Shown here one piece after another: positions 8,784 through 17,203 of a stretch of DNA of 64,000 nucleotides. Position numbers and translations under genes: made by a program. Under the pieces are notes generated by a model that was not told where the DNA came from, searched no databases, and worked only from the letters and a program-made list of their open reading frames with translations. Source of the stretch: Spirosoma taeanense (lineage in GTDB: Bacteria > Bacteroidota > Bacteroidia > Cytophagales > Spirosomataceae); assembly GCF_013127955.1 (NCBI RefSeq), contig NZ_CP053435.1:2666001-2730000 (forward strand). Direction: 5' to 3'. Each line of letters opens with the position of its first letter. Position 1 is the first letter of the stretch.

Positions 8784-10190
8784 CTAACCGACAGGCTGCT
8801 TCTGCGGTTTATGAGCCGGGATTTCGGACGGGGTCTGCGCGATGGTTTCGCGAACGAATCCTTCTTTCAGGTGTTCGTAGAACGATACCGGATCAATCAG
8901 CGACGCGGCTCCCTGCGCCATCAGAGCGCCCAGCAGCAACTGGAAAATGGCTGAATGGCGATCTGTCATTTCCAGCACCAGGATGGCCGCGGTGAAGGGC
9001 GAGCGCACCACCCCCGTCAAAAAACTAACCATGCTGACCAGTATAATCAGATTATGATCGCGGGGGGCTACATGCGCCAGCCGGGACAGCCCATCGCCGA
9101 GGACAGCCCCCGCGCTCAGCGACGTAGCGAATATGCCCCCGGCACCCCCACCGCTATAGCTGAGCGCCATACCGGCAAACCGGACGGGAAACAGATACCA
9201 GGGTGTTTGACCGGTATTCTGAAAAAGGAGTCGGTTAATGATGGGTTTGCCGGTTCCAAAGGCATCGGCACCAACCCAGAAGGCCAGCCCTGCCAGCAGG
9301 AGTCCACAGCCCGCTACCCAACCAACCTGCGAAGCCGTTGTGGTGAAACGTTGCCGATATCGGTTCAGCCATAACAACGTTTTGGCGAATAGGGCCCCGG
9401 CCAGACCACACAGCAGCGCAACCAGCACCACCACGCCCAGAAACCAGCCGGCCGTAGCCTGTACTTTCGGAAAGCCAAGGTATAAATAAGGTCCCTGAAT
9501 AGCCTGGGCTGTCATACCGGCAATAATGACGGCCGTAAACACCGCCGTCCGGAAGCGGGTGATATGCGTCTGGGTGAGTTCTTCGACCACGAACACGATA
9601 CCGCCCATGGGCGTATTAAACGCGGCTGCCAGTCCGGCCGCACCACCCGTAATGAGGGCAATTTGACGAGACAACTGGGGCCAGCCAGTTGGTTGCAATC
9701 GGTTGATCGCCCGGAAGATGGCCGCCGAAATCTGGATGGTTGGGCCTTCGCGCCCGATGACGCCCCCGCCCAGCAGCAACACCGCGCTGCTGAGAACTTT
9801 AACGATAGCTACGCGCAGACTAAGCAGATAGGCCGTGCGGCTGTGCATCGTTGGGCTCGATAGTTCAATACCCGCCATGACCTGCGGAATGCCGCTTCCC
9901 CGCGCGGCCGGGGCCAGTTTCTTTACTAAAAGCCAGGAACCCAGAAAGGCGATGGGCGTCAGCACAAACGCCAGCAGTGGCTGGGCATACAGCCACTCAA
10001 AACAAGTTTCCTCAGCCCAGACGAACAGTTCTTCGTAACCAACGGCCGTCAGACCGGTCAGCAGCGAGGCAACCCAGAACGGAAGACTTTGCAGAATAAC
10101 CCGACGGACGCGCTCGGTATAGAGTAAACGAATGATGTGCTGGTCGATCCAGGCCAGTAGCCGCGTATATCGGGAAGTTTTCTCAGGCAT
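8784..10190 (-). CDS. ClC-family chloride channel/transporter
   Basis: This 468-residue multi-helix membrane protein has the ClC ion-pathway motifs: GSGIP at 98-102, GREGP at 146-150 with gating Glu148, and a C-terminal GGIFATSLSAGA segment. In most family members the last motif reads GGxFxP. Here the proline position is Thr, a modest deviation at the selectivity filter. There are no CBS domains after the membrane part, so this is the short bacterial form. Its start faces the HMA gene across a 215-bp divergent region that carries a TTCTAAG repeat pair. It may be a channel or a Cl-/H+ antiporter, and the sequence does not decide which. Confidence 0.92.
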   Translation of the reverse strand: MPEKTSRYTRLLAWIDQHIIRLLYTERVRRVILQSLPFWVASLLTGLTAVGYEELFVWAEETCFEWLYAQPLLAFVLTPIAFLGSWLLVKKLAPAARGSGIPQVMAGIELSSPTMHSRTAYLLSLRVAIVKVLSSAVLLLGGGVIGREGPTIQISAAIFRAINRLQPTGWPQLSRQIALITGGAAGLAAAFNTPMGGIVFVVEELTQTHITRFRTAVFTAVIIAGMTAQAIQGPYLYLGFPKVQATAGWFLGVVVLVALLCGLAGALFAKTLLWLNRYRQRFTTTASQVGWVAGCGLLLAGLAFWVGADAFGTGKPIINRLLFQNTGQTPWYLFPVRFAGMALSYSGGGAGGIFATSLSAGAVLGDGLSRLAHVAPRDHNLIILVSMVSFLTGVVRSPFTAAILVLEMTDRHSAIFQLLLGALMAQGAASLIDPVSFYEHLKEGFVRETIAQTPSEIPAHKPQKQPVG

Positions 10191-10258
10191 CCGGTAAGAA
10201 GATAGTAGCGGTTTATGGAGTAACGACAGGCTTTGGAAACTGATTAACGACGCGCTTA

Positions 10259-10278
10259 AATTCTAAGGAAATTCTAAG
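10259..10278 (+). promoter_or_regulatory. TTCTAAG operator-like repeat, site 1 (two copies, 11-bp period)
   Basis: TTCTAAG occurs at 10261-10267 and 10272-10278 with the linker GAAA. The 20-mer AATTCTAAGGAAATTCTAAG here is identical to the one at site 3 (minus strand, 18486-18467). The repeats read toward the HMA gene (10406). A single related TTCTAAA lies at 10322. Probable binding site of an OmpR/PhoB-type regulator; the regulator's identity is inferred. Confidence 0.6.
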
Positions 10279-10405
10279 CTCTTTTTTTGGCGTTTCGCTG
10301 TTTACCAGACATACAGGACGATTCTAAATGGCCTTTCTGTCATTTTAATCAGGCATGTCAGGCTGATTTTTAGTTACAGGAAGAAAAATAGACAAAAGTA
10401 AATCT

Positions 10406-10624
10406 ATGGAAACACTCAATTTCAAAACCAATATCAAATGCAGTAACTGTGTGGCGACCGTAACGCCTTATCTCAACGACATTGAGCAGGTGGATGGCTG
10501 GAACGTCAACACCGATAGCCCCGATAAACTCCTGACGGTGCAGACAACCGACAACCGCATTGCCGACGTAGTGAAGCAGGCGGTCGAAAAAGCGGGGTAC
10601 AAGGCCGAACTCGTCAACGCCTGA
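10406..10624 (+). CDS. Small heavy-metal-associated (HMA) domain protein
   Basis: This 72-residue single-domain protein has the ferredoxin-like HMA fold pattern of copper chaperones such as CopZ/Atx1. The metal-binding pair is Cys12 and Cys15 (IKCSNC). The usual Met before the first Cys is replaced by Ile-Lys, so metal preference is uncertain. It has no signal peptide and should be a cytosolic metal carrier or buffer. Upstream is a TTCTAAG pair shared with the efflux-pump promoter region, suggesting common control. An A-rich stretch (aggaagaaaaa) precedes the ATG. A bidirectional terminator follows. Confidence 0.88.
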   Translation: METLNFKTNIKCSNCVATVTPYLNDIEQVDGWNVNTDSPDKLLTVQTTDNRIADVVKQAVEKAGYKAELVNA

Positions 10625-10638
10625 GCGCAGGATGTCCG

Positions 10639-10674
10639 GATAAGCCAGCCTGTCTGAACATAGGCTGGCTTATC
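10639..10674. terminator. Bidirectional terminator between HMA and STAS genes
   Basis: A perfect 12-bp stem (GATAAGCCAGCC at 10639-10650 with GGCTGGCTTATC at 10663-10674) has a 12-nt loop. It lies between two convergent genes and can serve both strands. Confidence 0.75.
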
Positions 10675-10679
10675 ATTTC

Positions 10680-11036
10680 CTATCTTTTTACCCACTGACG
10701 GGCCTGTTCCTGCTCGGCAAATGTAAAGAATTTTACGTCCAGCCCCGGAATCAGGCCAACCAGTCCCGCCGAAAGGCCAATCCAGTCCCGGTCGGTTACG
10801 ATGGCGGCTTTCTCAAAGTCGGTCAGGTGGGAAAAATTAAATTTCAGGTCTTCCCAGACGGCGGTCAGTGAGACATCTTCAACCCCTACGTATTCGGCGT
10901 AAAGCCGCATTTTCTTGTGTTGCTGGAGCTTGGTTTCGAGAATATTGACCAGTGGCCGCATCTCACTGGCTCTTACTTCCCCCTCAATACGGTAGGCAAA
11001 GACATTGTCGGCCTGTAAATCGATTGGCTGTATCAT
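10680..11036 (-). CDS. STAS/SpoIIAA-like family protein
   Basis: This 118-residue soluble protein matches the SpoIIAA-like (SEC14/STAS-fold) family found widely in Proteobacteria and Bacteroidota. Visible features are the opening beta strand with VFAYRIEGEV, the helix LVNILETKLQQHKKMRLYAEY, the segment VWEDLKFNFSHLTDFEKAAIVTD, and a C-terminal FTFAEQEQARQWV. The family is thought to be regulatory or lipid-associated, but its biochemical role is not established. There is no signal peptide. It is convergent with the HMA gene and shares its terminator. Confidence 0.75.
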   Translation of the reverse strand: MIQPIDLQADNVFAYRIEGEVRASEMRPLVNILETKLQQHKKMRLYAEYVGVEDVSLTAVWEDLKFNFSHLTDFEKAAIVTDRDWIGLSAGLVGLIPGLDVKFFTFAEQEQARQWVKR

Positions 11037-11194
11037 GGCTTGGCTAGTTGTTGGTCATTAACTTAACTATCCACCTGCCGCGCCGGTTTGAAAACGGCAG
11101 CACGAAGCCCTGCCGCTTCGTAATATCAATACTGCGACAAGCTAGCCAAAATTGATAACTTGCTACCGGGCCGACTCGCTGGGAGTCAGCCGGT

Positions 11195-12157
11195 ATGCTT
11201 CCTGCCAACCCTATGATCCAACCCGCTACCCATACCGAAAGTCTTGTCGGCGCTGTAGGAAACACGCCCCTGGTTCGATTAATAAACATCGTACCGCCCG
11301 GCTGTGCGGCTATTTACGTAAAACTGGAATACGTTAACCCCACGGGTTCGTATAAAGACCGGATGGCCCTGGCCATCATTGAAGAAGCCGAAAAACGAGG
11401 TACGCTAAAACCCGGCATGACCGTTGTTGAATGCACCGCTGGTAGTACGGGCAGTTCGCTGGCGTTTGTGTGCGCGGTAAAAGGTTATCGGTTCAGGGTG
11501 GTATCGTCGGACGCCTTTGCGCGGGAAAAACTTCAGTCGATGCGACTGATGGGCGCTGAACTGGAATTAATACCCAGCGAGGGCGGCAAAATTACACCCG
11601 ACCTGATTCCACGAATGATCGAACGAGCCACTGAAATCGGCAGTCAGCCCGATGCCTACTGGACACAGCAGTTTCAGAATACCGACGCGCTGGCGGGCTA
11701 TGGGCAGATGGGCCGGGAAATTCTCGCGCAGCTGAATAAACCCATAACGGCCTTCTGCGGGGCGGTTGGTACGGCCGGAATGCTGATGGGAGTAGCGCAG
11801 GAGTTAAAACAGGCAAACCCCGCTACCCGCGTGGTGGTGCTGGAACCGGCCTCGTCGCCCATTATTTCGCAGGGCCGAAAAGGCAGCCACACTGTTGATG
11901 GAGTCAGCGTAGGCTTTGTTCCACCGATGCTGACGCCAGAGGGTTACGATGAGGTTCGGACCGTAGAAGAAGCCCGGGCCCGCGAGATGGCCAGATTGCT
12001 GGCCGCCCGCGAAGGCATTCTGGCCGGAACATCCAGCGGACTAAACGTAGCGGCTGCTATTGATCTGGGTCTGGAATTGGGCCCTGATCAGGTGGTCGTA
12101 ACCGTGGCCTGCGACTCCGGCCTGAAATACCTGGCCAGTGGTCTCTTTGATGGGTAA
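11195..12157 (+). CDS. PLP-dependent cysteine synthase family enzyme
   Basis: This fold-type II PLP enzyme (320 residues) is related to O-acetylserine sulfhydrylase (CysK/CysM) and the cystathionine beta-synthase core. The PLP lysine is Lys54 in NPTGSYKDRMA. The phosphate/asparagine-type loop is TAGSTG at 81-86, where CysK has TSGNTG. VGNTPLVRL opens the fold, and ILAGTSSG and VACDSG lie near the C-terminus. The loop differences mean it may not be the main CysK; a CysM-like or other beta-replacement activity is possible. ATGs at 11195 and 11213 are both plausible. An imperfect hairpin (11165-11194) abuts the first. A very strong terminator follows. Confidence 0.85.
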   Translation: MLPANPMIQPATHTESLVGAVGNTPLVRLINIVPPGCAAIYVKLEYVNPTGSYKDRMALAIIEEAEKRGTLKPGMTVVECTAGSTGSSLAFVCAVKGYRFRVVSSDAFAREKLQSMRLMGAELELIPSEGGKITPDLIPRMIERATEIGSQPDAYWTQQFQNTDALAGYGQMGREILAQLNKPITAFCGAVGTAGMLMGVAQELKQANPATRVVVLEPASSPIISQGRKGSHTVDGVSVGFVPPMLTPEGYDEVRTVEEARAREMARLLAAREGILAGTSSGLNVAAAIDLGLELGPDQVVVTVACDSGLKYLASGLFDG

Positions 12158-12178
12158 ATTCTAATGCCCGCATCCGAT

Positions 12179-12220
12179 AAAGCCGAACGGCGCACCTTTC
12201 TGAGTGCGCCGTTCGGCTTT
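12179..12220 (+). terminator. Strong intrinsic terminator after the cysteine synthase gene
   Basis: A perfect 17-bp stem (12179-12195 with 12204-12220) has an 8-nt loop and ends in TTTTA. It isolates the cysteine synthase transcript from the repeat-controlled region that follows. Confidence 0.9.
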
Positions 12221-12234
12221 TAGGCTGTTTCTAT

Positions 12235-12274
12235 CTCTAAGCGAATTCTAAGCTTTTATTAAGCCCACTCTTAG
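12235..12274 (+). promoter_or_regulatory. TTCTAAG operator-like repeat, site 2 (four copies, 11-bp period)
   Basis: Four heptamers lie in exact 11-bp steps: CTCTAAG (12235), TTCTAAG (12246), TATTAAG (12257) and CTCTTAG (12268). The second is perfect and the others differ by one or two bases. They read to the right, where no annotated plus-strand gene exists, only a short region closed by a terminator at 12370-12410. Confidence 0.55.
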
Positions 12275-12284
12275 GTTCGTACCG

Positions 12285-12410
12285 GATATTGCCAATGTGA
12301 GTACTTCTGACGAGGATTCACGTAAAGCTAGACCAAGGCTTTTCTTCATAGTTGTTTTAGGTGTTAAGGAATCCTACTGGAGCATATAGACTACCGGTAG
12401 GATTTTTTTT
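12285..12410 (+). ncRNA. Candidate small RNA or micro-ORF transcript
   Basis: The interval between operator site 2 and a strong plus-strand terminator could be a transcript of about 100-125 nt. It contains a 30-codon frame beginning GTG at 12297 and ending TAG at 12389. The predicted peptide has a charged N-terminus and a short hydrophobic centre (LFFIVVLGV). Its stop lies in the terminator loop. Both a regulatory RNA and a tiny membrane peptide are possible. No family is recognised, and a clear -7 box was not found, so the 5' end is a guess. Confidence 0.35.
12370..12410 (+). terminator. Intrinsic terminator of the orphan transcript
   Basis: An 11-bp stem with one G-U pair (12370-12380 with 12394-12404) has a 13-nt loop and is followed by eight T. 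The T-run is on the plus strand, so it terminates rightward transcription, although the nearest plus-strand gene already has its own terminator at 12179-12220. Confidence 0.75.
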
Positions 12411-12460
12411 GACCACCTAATATTTGTGTGTACGTCCGCAGTACCCGAACCATACGCGGG

Positions 12461-13921
12461 CTATTCCCAGCCGCCACCCAGTGCCCGATACAAATCCGTC
12501 AGGGCCAGATACTGCGCCTGTTTGGTATTGATCAGGGCCAGTTCGGCTTCCAGTACGCTCCGCTGGGCCGTAATAACCTCCAGATACGACGCATATCCGC
12601 CCACAAACAGATCGTTTGAGATTGATACCGCCTGCCGCAGCGCGCCTACTTCCTGCGCCTGAATTTCCGCGACATTCCGGTAATTCTCTACCCCCCGCAA
12701 ACTCGTCGTTACCTCGCTGAACCCCGTCAGAATCGTCTGCCGGTACCGATAGAAGGCTTCGCGGCTCTGAGCCAGCGACCCCTGATAGTTGGCTTTGACA
12801 AAACGCCGGTTGTACACCGGGGCCGATAGTCCGCCCAGCAGACCCGCGGCAATGGAGGCCGGATTGAACAGGGTCGAGGCCCGAAAAGAGTTCAGACCCA
12901 GATAGGCCGACAGGTTCAGGCTGGGCAGAAACTCCGCCCGCGCTACGTCTATGTCGATGTTTGCCGCCTGCAGTTCGAGTTCGGCCTGCCGGATGTCGGG
13001 TCGGCGGACGAGCATCTGCGCGGGTATGCCGGTTAAAACCTGACCGGGCAGTTCACGTTCCTGCAGGGAGCGACCCCGGATAATCGACAGCGGATACCGA
13101 CCCAGCAGCCGGTTGAGCTGGTTCTCAGTCCCGATGATTTGCTGTCGTACCTGGCCCTGCCGCCCCCGGGTGTTCAGCAACTGAGCCGCAAACTGCTGAA
13201 CGGCCAGCTCCGTTACCCGGCCGGCCTGTTTCTGAATCCGGACCAGTTCAAGGGCATTCTGCTGGAAGTTGATGTTCTTTTGAAGAATTTCCAGTTCACT
13301 ATCCAGAGCGAGCAAGGTGAAATAATACCGGGCGATTTCAGCCACCAGCCCCGTAATTACCGCGTGACGGCCTTTTTCGGAGGCCAGCAGGCGTAGGTAG
13401 GCAGCCTTGCGCCGGTTGCGGAGCTTACCCCAGATGTCGATCTCCCAGTTGCTGCGGGCACCCAGGAAAAAGTCGGGTGTAGGGTTAGGAATGACAAGGT
13501 TCCCCTGGATATTATCCGACAGATTCGTGTCGAAGTTACCCACTCCGTTCAGCGTATTACGTCCGTACCGGTCCACCCCGGCCGACCCTACGGCGTTGAC
13601 CTGCGGAGCCAGAAATCCCCGGCTATAGGCAAAGGTGGCCCGGGCCTGCTCAATCCGCTGCGTGGCAATGCGCAGGTCAAGATTGCTGGCGAGGGCGGTG
13701 TCGATCAGCTCAACCAGGTTGGGGTCGCCGAAGAAGGTGCGCCAGTTCAGACTCGCAATACCCGCAGAGTCGGAGCTTCCGGCAAACGAAACCGGCATGG
13801 GCCGTGCCGTTGGCTGAAGCACGGGGCTGGGCAATTGACAGCTGCTGAACGCCAGCAGAGCCATGAAGAAACAACTAAAGGTTTTTACTGATTTATGAAT
13901 GAACAACGGAGCCATTGACAT
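12461..13921 (-). CDS. NodT-family outer-membrane efflux lipoprotein (TolC-like)
   Basis: This is the outer-membrane channel of the HAE1 RND pump. The ATG at 13921 (or 13915) gives a lipoprotein signal ending in LLAFSSC (Cys28 from 13921). An upstream in-frame extension to 14041 lies inside the pump gene and is unlikely. The protein (about 486 residues) has two outer-membrane-factor repeats. Visible family segments are WRTFFGDPNLVELIDTAL, the NLDLRIATQRIEQARA opening, DIWGKLRN, and LVRRPDIRQAELELQAANIDI. The start overlaps the end of the pump gene by 29 bp, so the two are translationally coupled in the order adaptor, pump, outer-membrane factor. Confidence 0.92.
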   Translation of the reverse strand: MSMAPLFIHKSVKTFSCFFMALLAFSSCQLPSPVLQPTARPMPVSFAGSSDSAGIASLNWRTFFGDPNLVELIDTALASNLDLRIATQRIEQARATFAYSRGFLAPQVNAVGSAGVDRYGRNTLNGVGNFDTNLSDNIQGNLVIPNPTPDFFLGARSNWEIDIWGKLRNRRKAAYLRLLASEKGRHAVITGLVAEIARYYFTLLALDSELEILQKNINFQQNALELVRIQKQAGRVTELAVQQFAAQLLNTRGRQGQVRQQIIGTENQLNRLLGRYPLSIIRGRSLQERELPGQVLTGIPAQMLVRRPDIRQAELELQAANIDIDVARAEFLPSLNLSAYLGLNSFRASTLFNPASIAAGLLGGLSAPVYNRRFVKANYQGSLAQSREAFYRYRQTILTGFSEVTTSLRGVENYRNVAEIQAQEVGALRQAVSISNDLFVGGYASYLEVITAQRSVLEAELALINTKQAQYLALTDLYRALGGGWE

Positions 13922-16900
13922 GATTTTGGGTGGATACTGCAATTTGATCACCTTCGGACTGCTGCGAATGAGCATCCTGAGGTTCGTCGTCGGTAGGACG
14001 TTTAGACCCGAACCGCTCACCGAGTTTGGCAAAAAACACATATAAACCCGGAATTATGAACAGGCCGAAAAGAGTACCGGTAAGCATACCTCCCGCTGCC
14101 GCCGTTCCGATAGAGCGGTTTCCTACGGCTCCGGCTCCGGCTGCCATCATGAGGGGTACCAGACCCGCAATGAACGCAAACGAGGTCATTAGAATGGGTC
14201 GTAGCCGGGATACGGCCCCTTCAATAGCTGCCTTCACAATAGGGATGCCTTCTTTCTGCCGCTGGTTGGCAAACTCCACAATCAGAATGGCATTCTTACC
14301 CAGCAAGCCAATGAGCATGACCAGCGCCACCTGCGCGTAGATGTTGTTCTGCAACCCCAGCACCTGCAACAGCAGGAACGAACCGAAAATACCCGTGGGC
14401 AACGACAGAATAACCGGCAGCGGCAGTAGCACGCTTTCGTACTGAGCCACAAGCAGCAAATACACAAACACCAGACAGATGGCGAAAATATACAGCGCCT
14501 GGTCGCCCGACATGACTTCCTCGCGGGTCATGCCCGACCATTCGAAGCTAAAGCCCCGCGGCAGGGTTTGGGCAGCTACTTCTTCAATAGCGGTAATCGC
14601 GTCGCCACTGCTGTAGCCCGGTGCAGCCTCACCATTGATCATGGCCGAGGTATACATGTTGTAGCGGGTAAGCTGCTCGGGTCCATAGACCCGTTCGAGC
14701 GTAACGAAATTGGAATAAGGGACCATCTCGCCCTCGTCATTCTTTACGCGCATAGTCAGCACATCTTCGGGCTTGGTGCGGTAACTAGGATCAGCCTGCA
14801 CATACACCTTGTACATTTGCCCAAACCGGATAAAGTTCGACGCGTAGTAGCTACCCATCAGCGTTTGCAGCGTGCCCATGGCGTTTTCTATCGAAACACC
14901 TTTCTGAGCTGCTTTTTCCTGATCGACGTGGATCATGTACTGCGGGAAGTTGGGATCGAAACTCGTAAAGGCATTCCGAATTTCGGGCCGCTTACCGAGG
15001 GCCTCAATGAAGGCTTTATTGACGTCGGTCATCTTCTGCAAATCGCCACTCCGGCCCACATCGAGCAACCGTAGTTCAAACCCACTGGCGTTGCCAAAGC
15101 CCGGTACCGTAGGTGGGGGAAAAAACTGAATACTGGCGTCCGATATGGTTTTAGCTTTTTCTTCTAGTCTGGCAATCATATCCTGCATGGATTCTTTACG
15201 CTCGTCCCAGGGCTTGAGGTTAATCATACCCATGCCATACGACGCGCCGGCACCATCGGTGAGCAAACTGTATCCCGCCAGCGTCGAAACGTTCTCCACG
15301 GCATCTTCTTTGCGGGCCAGGGCCTCAATCTCGTCCAGCACTTTCTCCGTTCTCGATACGGTTGCCCCGGCGGGGGTTGTTACGTTGGCGTAGATCATGC
15401 CCTGGTCTTCGGTAGGAATGAAGCCGCTGGGCAATATGGCATTAACGCCCCACGTACCGAGGACAAACGCAGCCAGGATGCCCCAGGTAATGACACTACG
15501 GCTGAGCAGCGGGCGCAACAGGCCACTATACCAGTTGGCAAGTTTATCATACCCTTTATTGAACCGGGCAAAGAAATTGCCCAGCAGTCCTTTTTTGCCA
15601 CCCGGCTCATGCGGACGCAGCAGAATAGCGCATAGCGCGGGCGTTAGGGTAAGGGCGTTGACGCCCGAAATGACGATGGAAATAGCCAGCGTCAGGGAAA
15701 ACTGCCGGTAGAAAATTCCGACCGGCCCAGTCATGAACGCCACCGGCACAAACACGGCCGACATGACCAGCGTAATGGCAACAATGGCTCCGGCAATTTC
15801 GCCCATGGCTCCGAACGTGGCTGCTCTGGGCGAAATGTGCTCTTCTTCCATCTTGGCGTGAACGGCTTCTACGACCACAATGGCATTGTCTACCACAATA
15901 CCGATGGCCAGCACCAGCGCAAAGAGGGTGAGCAGGTTAATAGAGAAACCAATGATATTCATAAAGGCGAACGTACCCACCAGGGCAACCGGCACCGCCA
16001 GGGCGCAAATGAGCGTAGCCCGCCAGTCCTGCAGGAACAGGAACACAATGATGAACACCAGTACAAAGGCCTCAAACAGCGTGTGCAGGACGTTGTCGAT
16101 GGATGCATCCAGAAAACGCGACACATCGTAGGCATAGTTGTAAGTCATGCCCGCGGGAAATGACCGCTCCTTTAGCTCAACCATGCGGGATTTTACGTTG
16201 GCAATTACCTCGCGGGCGTTGGAGCCGGGCCGCTGCTTGAGCATAATGGCTGCTGATGGTTTGCCATCCGTCTTTGATAAAACGCCGTAGTCGGCAGAGC
16301 CAAACTCTACATCAGCTACGTCTTTAAGCCGTAGCAGTGACCCATCATCGTTAGTACGAAGGACTAAGTTCTCGTACTGGGCAGGCTCGAAGAATTTCCC
16401 TGTATACCGCAGCACGTACTGAAGCGTTTGGGGATCGCGGTCGGCACTTTCACCGGCTTTACCGGGGGCTGCCTCTACGTTCTGCTTCCGGATACCGGCA
16501 ATCACATCATCGGCAGATACGCCATAGACCGTCATGCGGTCGGGCTTGAGCCATACCCGCATGGAGTAGTCCCGGCTACCCATAATGGCCGCAAAACCGA
16601 CTCCATCTATCCGCTTGAGCTCGGCCAGAATATTGATATCGGCAAAGTTGTAGATAAACTTTTCATCGACCGTTGGGTCGTCGCTTACCACGTTGAGGTA
16701 CAGCAGCATACTGTTTACCTCTTTTTCCGTTACAACCCCTGCCTTGATTACTTCTTCGGGCAGTTCGTCGAGTACGGTCGTGACGCGGTTCTGAACGTTT
16801 ACCGATGCCAGGTCGGGATCAGTACCTACCGCAAAGAAAACGGTAATGATCGATGTACCGTCATTCCCCGATACCGACGTCATATAGGTCATACCCGGCA

Positions 16901-17114
16901 CGCCGTTGATGGCTCGCTCCAGGGGCGTCACCACGGCTTTTACGCTAACGTCGGCGCTGGCGCCGGTGTACCTGGTCGTTACCGTTACCGAGGGTGGTAC
17001 AATATCGGGGAATTGCGTAACGGGCAGGCTCGACAGTGCCAGTACCCCCAACAGAACAATCAGGACAGAGATGACAGTTGAGAGTAAGGGCCTCTTGATG
17101 AAGGTGTTAAACAT
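13893..17114 (-). CDS. RND efflux pump, HAE1 (AcrB-like) family
   Basis: This is the inner-membrane proton-driven pump, about 1073 residues from the ATG at 17114. The open frame extends to 17165, but the family N-terminus is MFNTFIKRPLLSTVIS, so the shorter start is preferred. The TM4 proton-relay region reads GIVVDNAIVVVEAVH, where one of the two Asp of AcrB is Asn. TM10 keeps the Lys in LLGKNAILIVEFAN. Two large periplasmic loops give the usual duplicated layout. HAE1 pumps export drugs, detergents and dyes. It sits between its adaptor (17204-18340) and its outer-membrane lipoprotein, with a 29-bp overlap with the latter. Confidence 0.93.
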   Translation of the reverse strand: MFNTFIKRPLLSTVISVLIVLLGVLALSSLPVTQFPDIVPPSVTVTTRYTGASADVSVKAVVTPLERAINGVPGMTYMTSVSGNDGTSIITVFFAVGTDPDLASVNVQNRVTTVLDELPEEVIKAGVVTEKEVNSMLLYLNVVSDDPTVDEKFIYNFADINILAELKRIDGVGFAAIMGSRDYSMRVWLKPDRMTVYGVSADDVIAGIRKQNVEAAPGKAGESADRDPQTLQYVLRYTGKFFEPAQYENLVLRTNDDGSLLRLKDVADVEFGSADYGVLSKTDGKPSAAIMLKQRPGSNAREVIANVKSRMVELKERSFPAGMTYNYAYDVSRFLDASIDNVLHTLFEAFVLVFIIVFLFLQDWRATLICALAVPVALVGTFAFMNIIGFSINLLTLFALVLAIGIVVDNAIVVVEAVHAKMEEEHISPRAATFGAMGEIAGAIVAITLVMSAVFVPVAFMTGPVGIFYRQFSLTLAISIVISGVNALTLTPALCAILLRPHEPGGKKGLLGNFFARFNKGYDKLANWYSGLLRPLLSRSVITWGILAAFVLGTWGVNAILPSGFIPTEDQGMIYANVTTPAGATVSRTEKVLDEIEALARKEDAVENVSTLAGYSLLTDGAGASYGMGMINLKPWDERKESMQDMIARLEEKAKTISDASIQFFPPPTVPGFGNASGFELRLLDVGRSGDLQKMTDVNKAFIEALGKRPEIRNAFTSFDPNFPQYMIHVDQEKAAQKGVSIENAMGTLQTLMGSYYASNFIRFGQMYKVYVQADPSYRTKPEDVLTMRVKNDEGEMVPYSNFVTLERVYGPEQLTRYNMYTSAMINGEAAPGYSSGDAITAIEEVAAQTLPRGFSFEWSGMTREEVMSGDQALYIFAICLVFVYLLLVAQYESVLLPLPVILSLPTGIFGSFLLLQVLGLQNNIYAQVALVMLIGLLGKNAILIVEFANQRQKEGIPIVKAAIEGAVSRLRPILMTSFAFIAGLVPLMMAAGAGAVGNRSIGTAAAGGMLTGTLFGLFIIPGLYVFFAKLGERFGSKRPTDDEPQDAHSQQSEGDQIAVSTQNHVNGSVVHS

Positions 17115-17203
17115 AACGGTTAAATTTGTGGGTTTGCCATACCCGACCTGAGCAGGTGATGACAATGACGGTTAGACAATGACGCTGCAACGACTGAGAT
17201 TCG

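Noticed and set aside
11165..11194. Riboswitch or attenuator before the cysteine synthase gene
   Set aside because: Only a short imperfect hairpin is seen, with no conserved riboswitch core that I can recognise.
12428..12662. Plus-strand frames near the end of the NodT-type gene
   Set aside because: They are antisense to a clear outer-membrane factor gene, with composition typical of shadow frames.
13922..14041. N-terminal extension of the NodT-type outer-membrane lipoprotein
   Set aside because: The extension is antisense-like sequence inside the pump gene and would bury the lipoprotein signal 40 residues into the protein.
17115..17165. N-terminal extension of the HAE1 pump
   Set aside because: RND pumps begin with the short basic segment and first helix (MFNTFIKRPLL), so the extra 17 residues have no family support.
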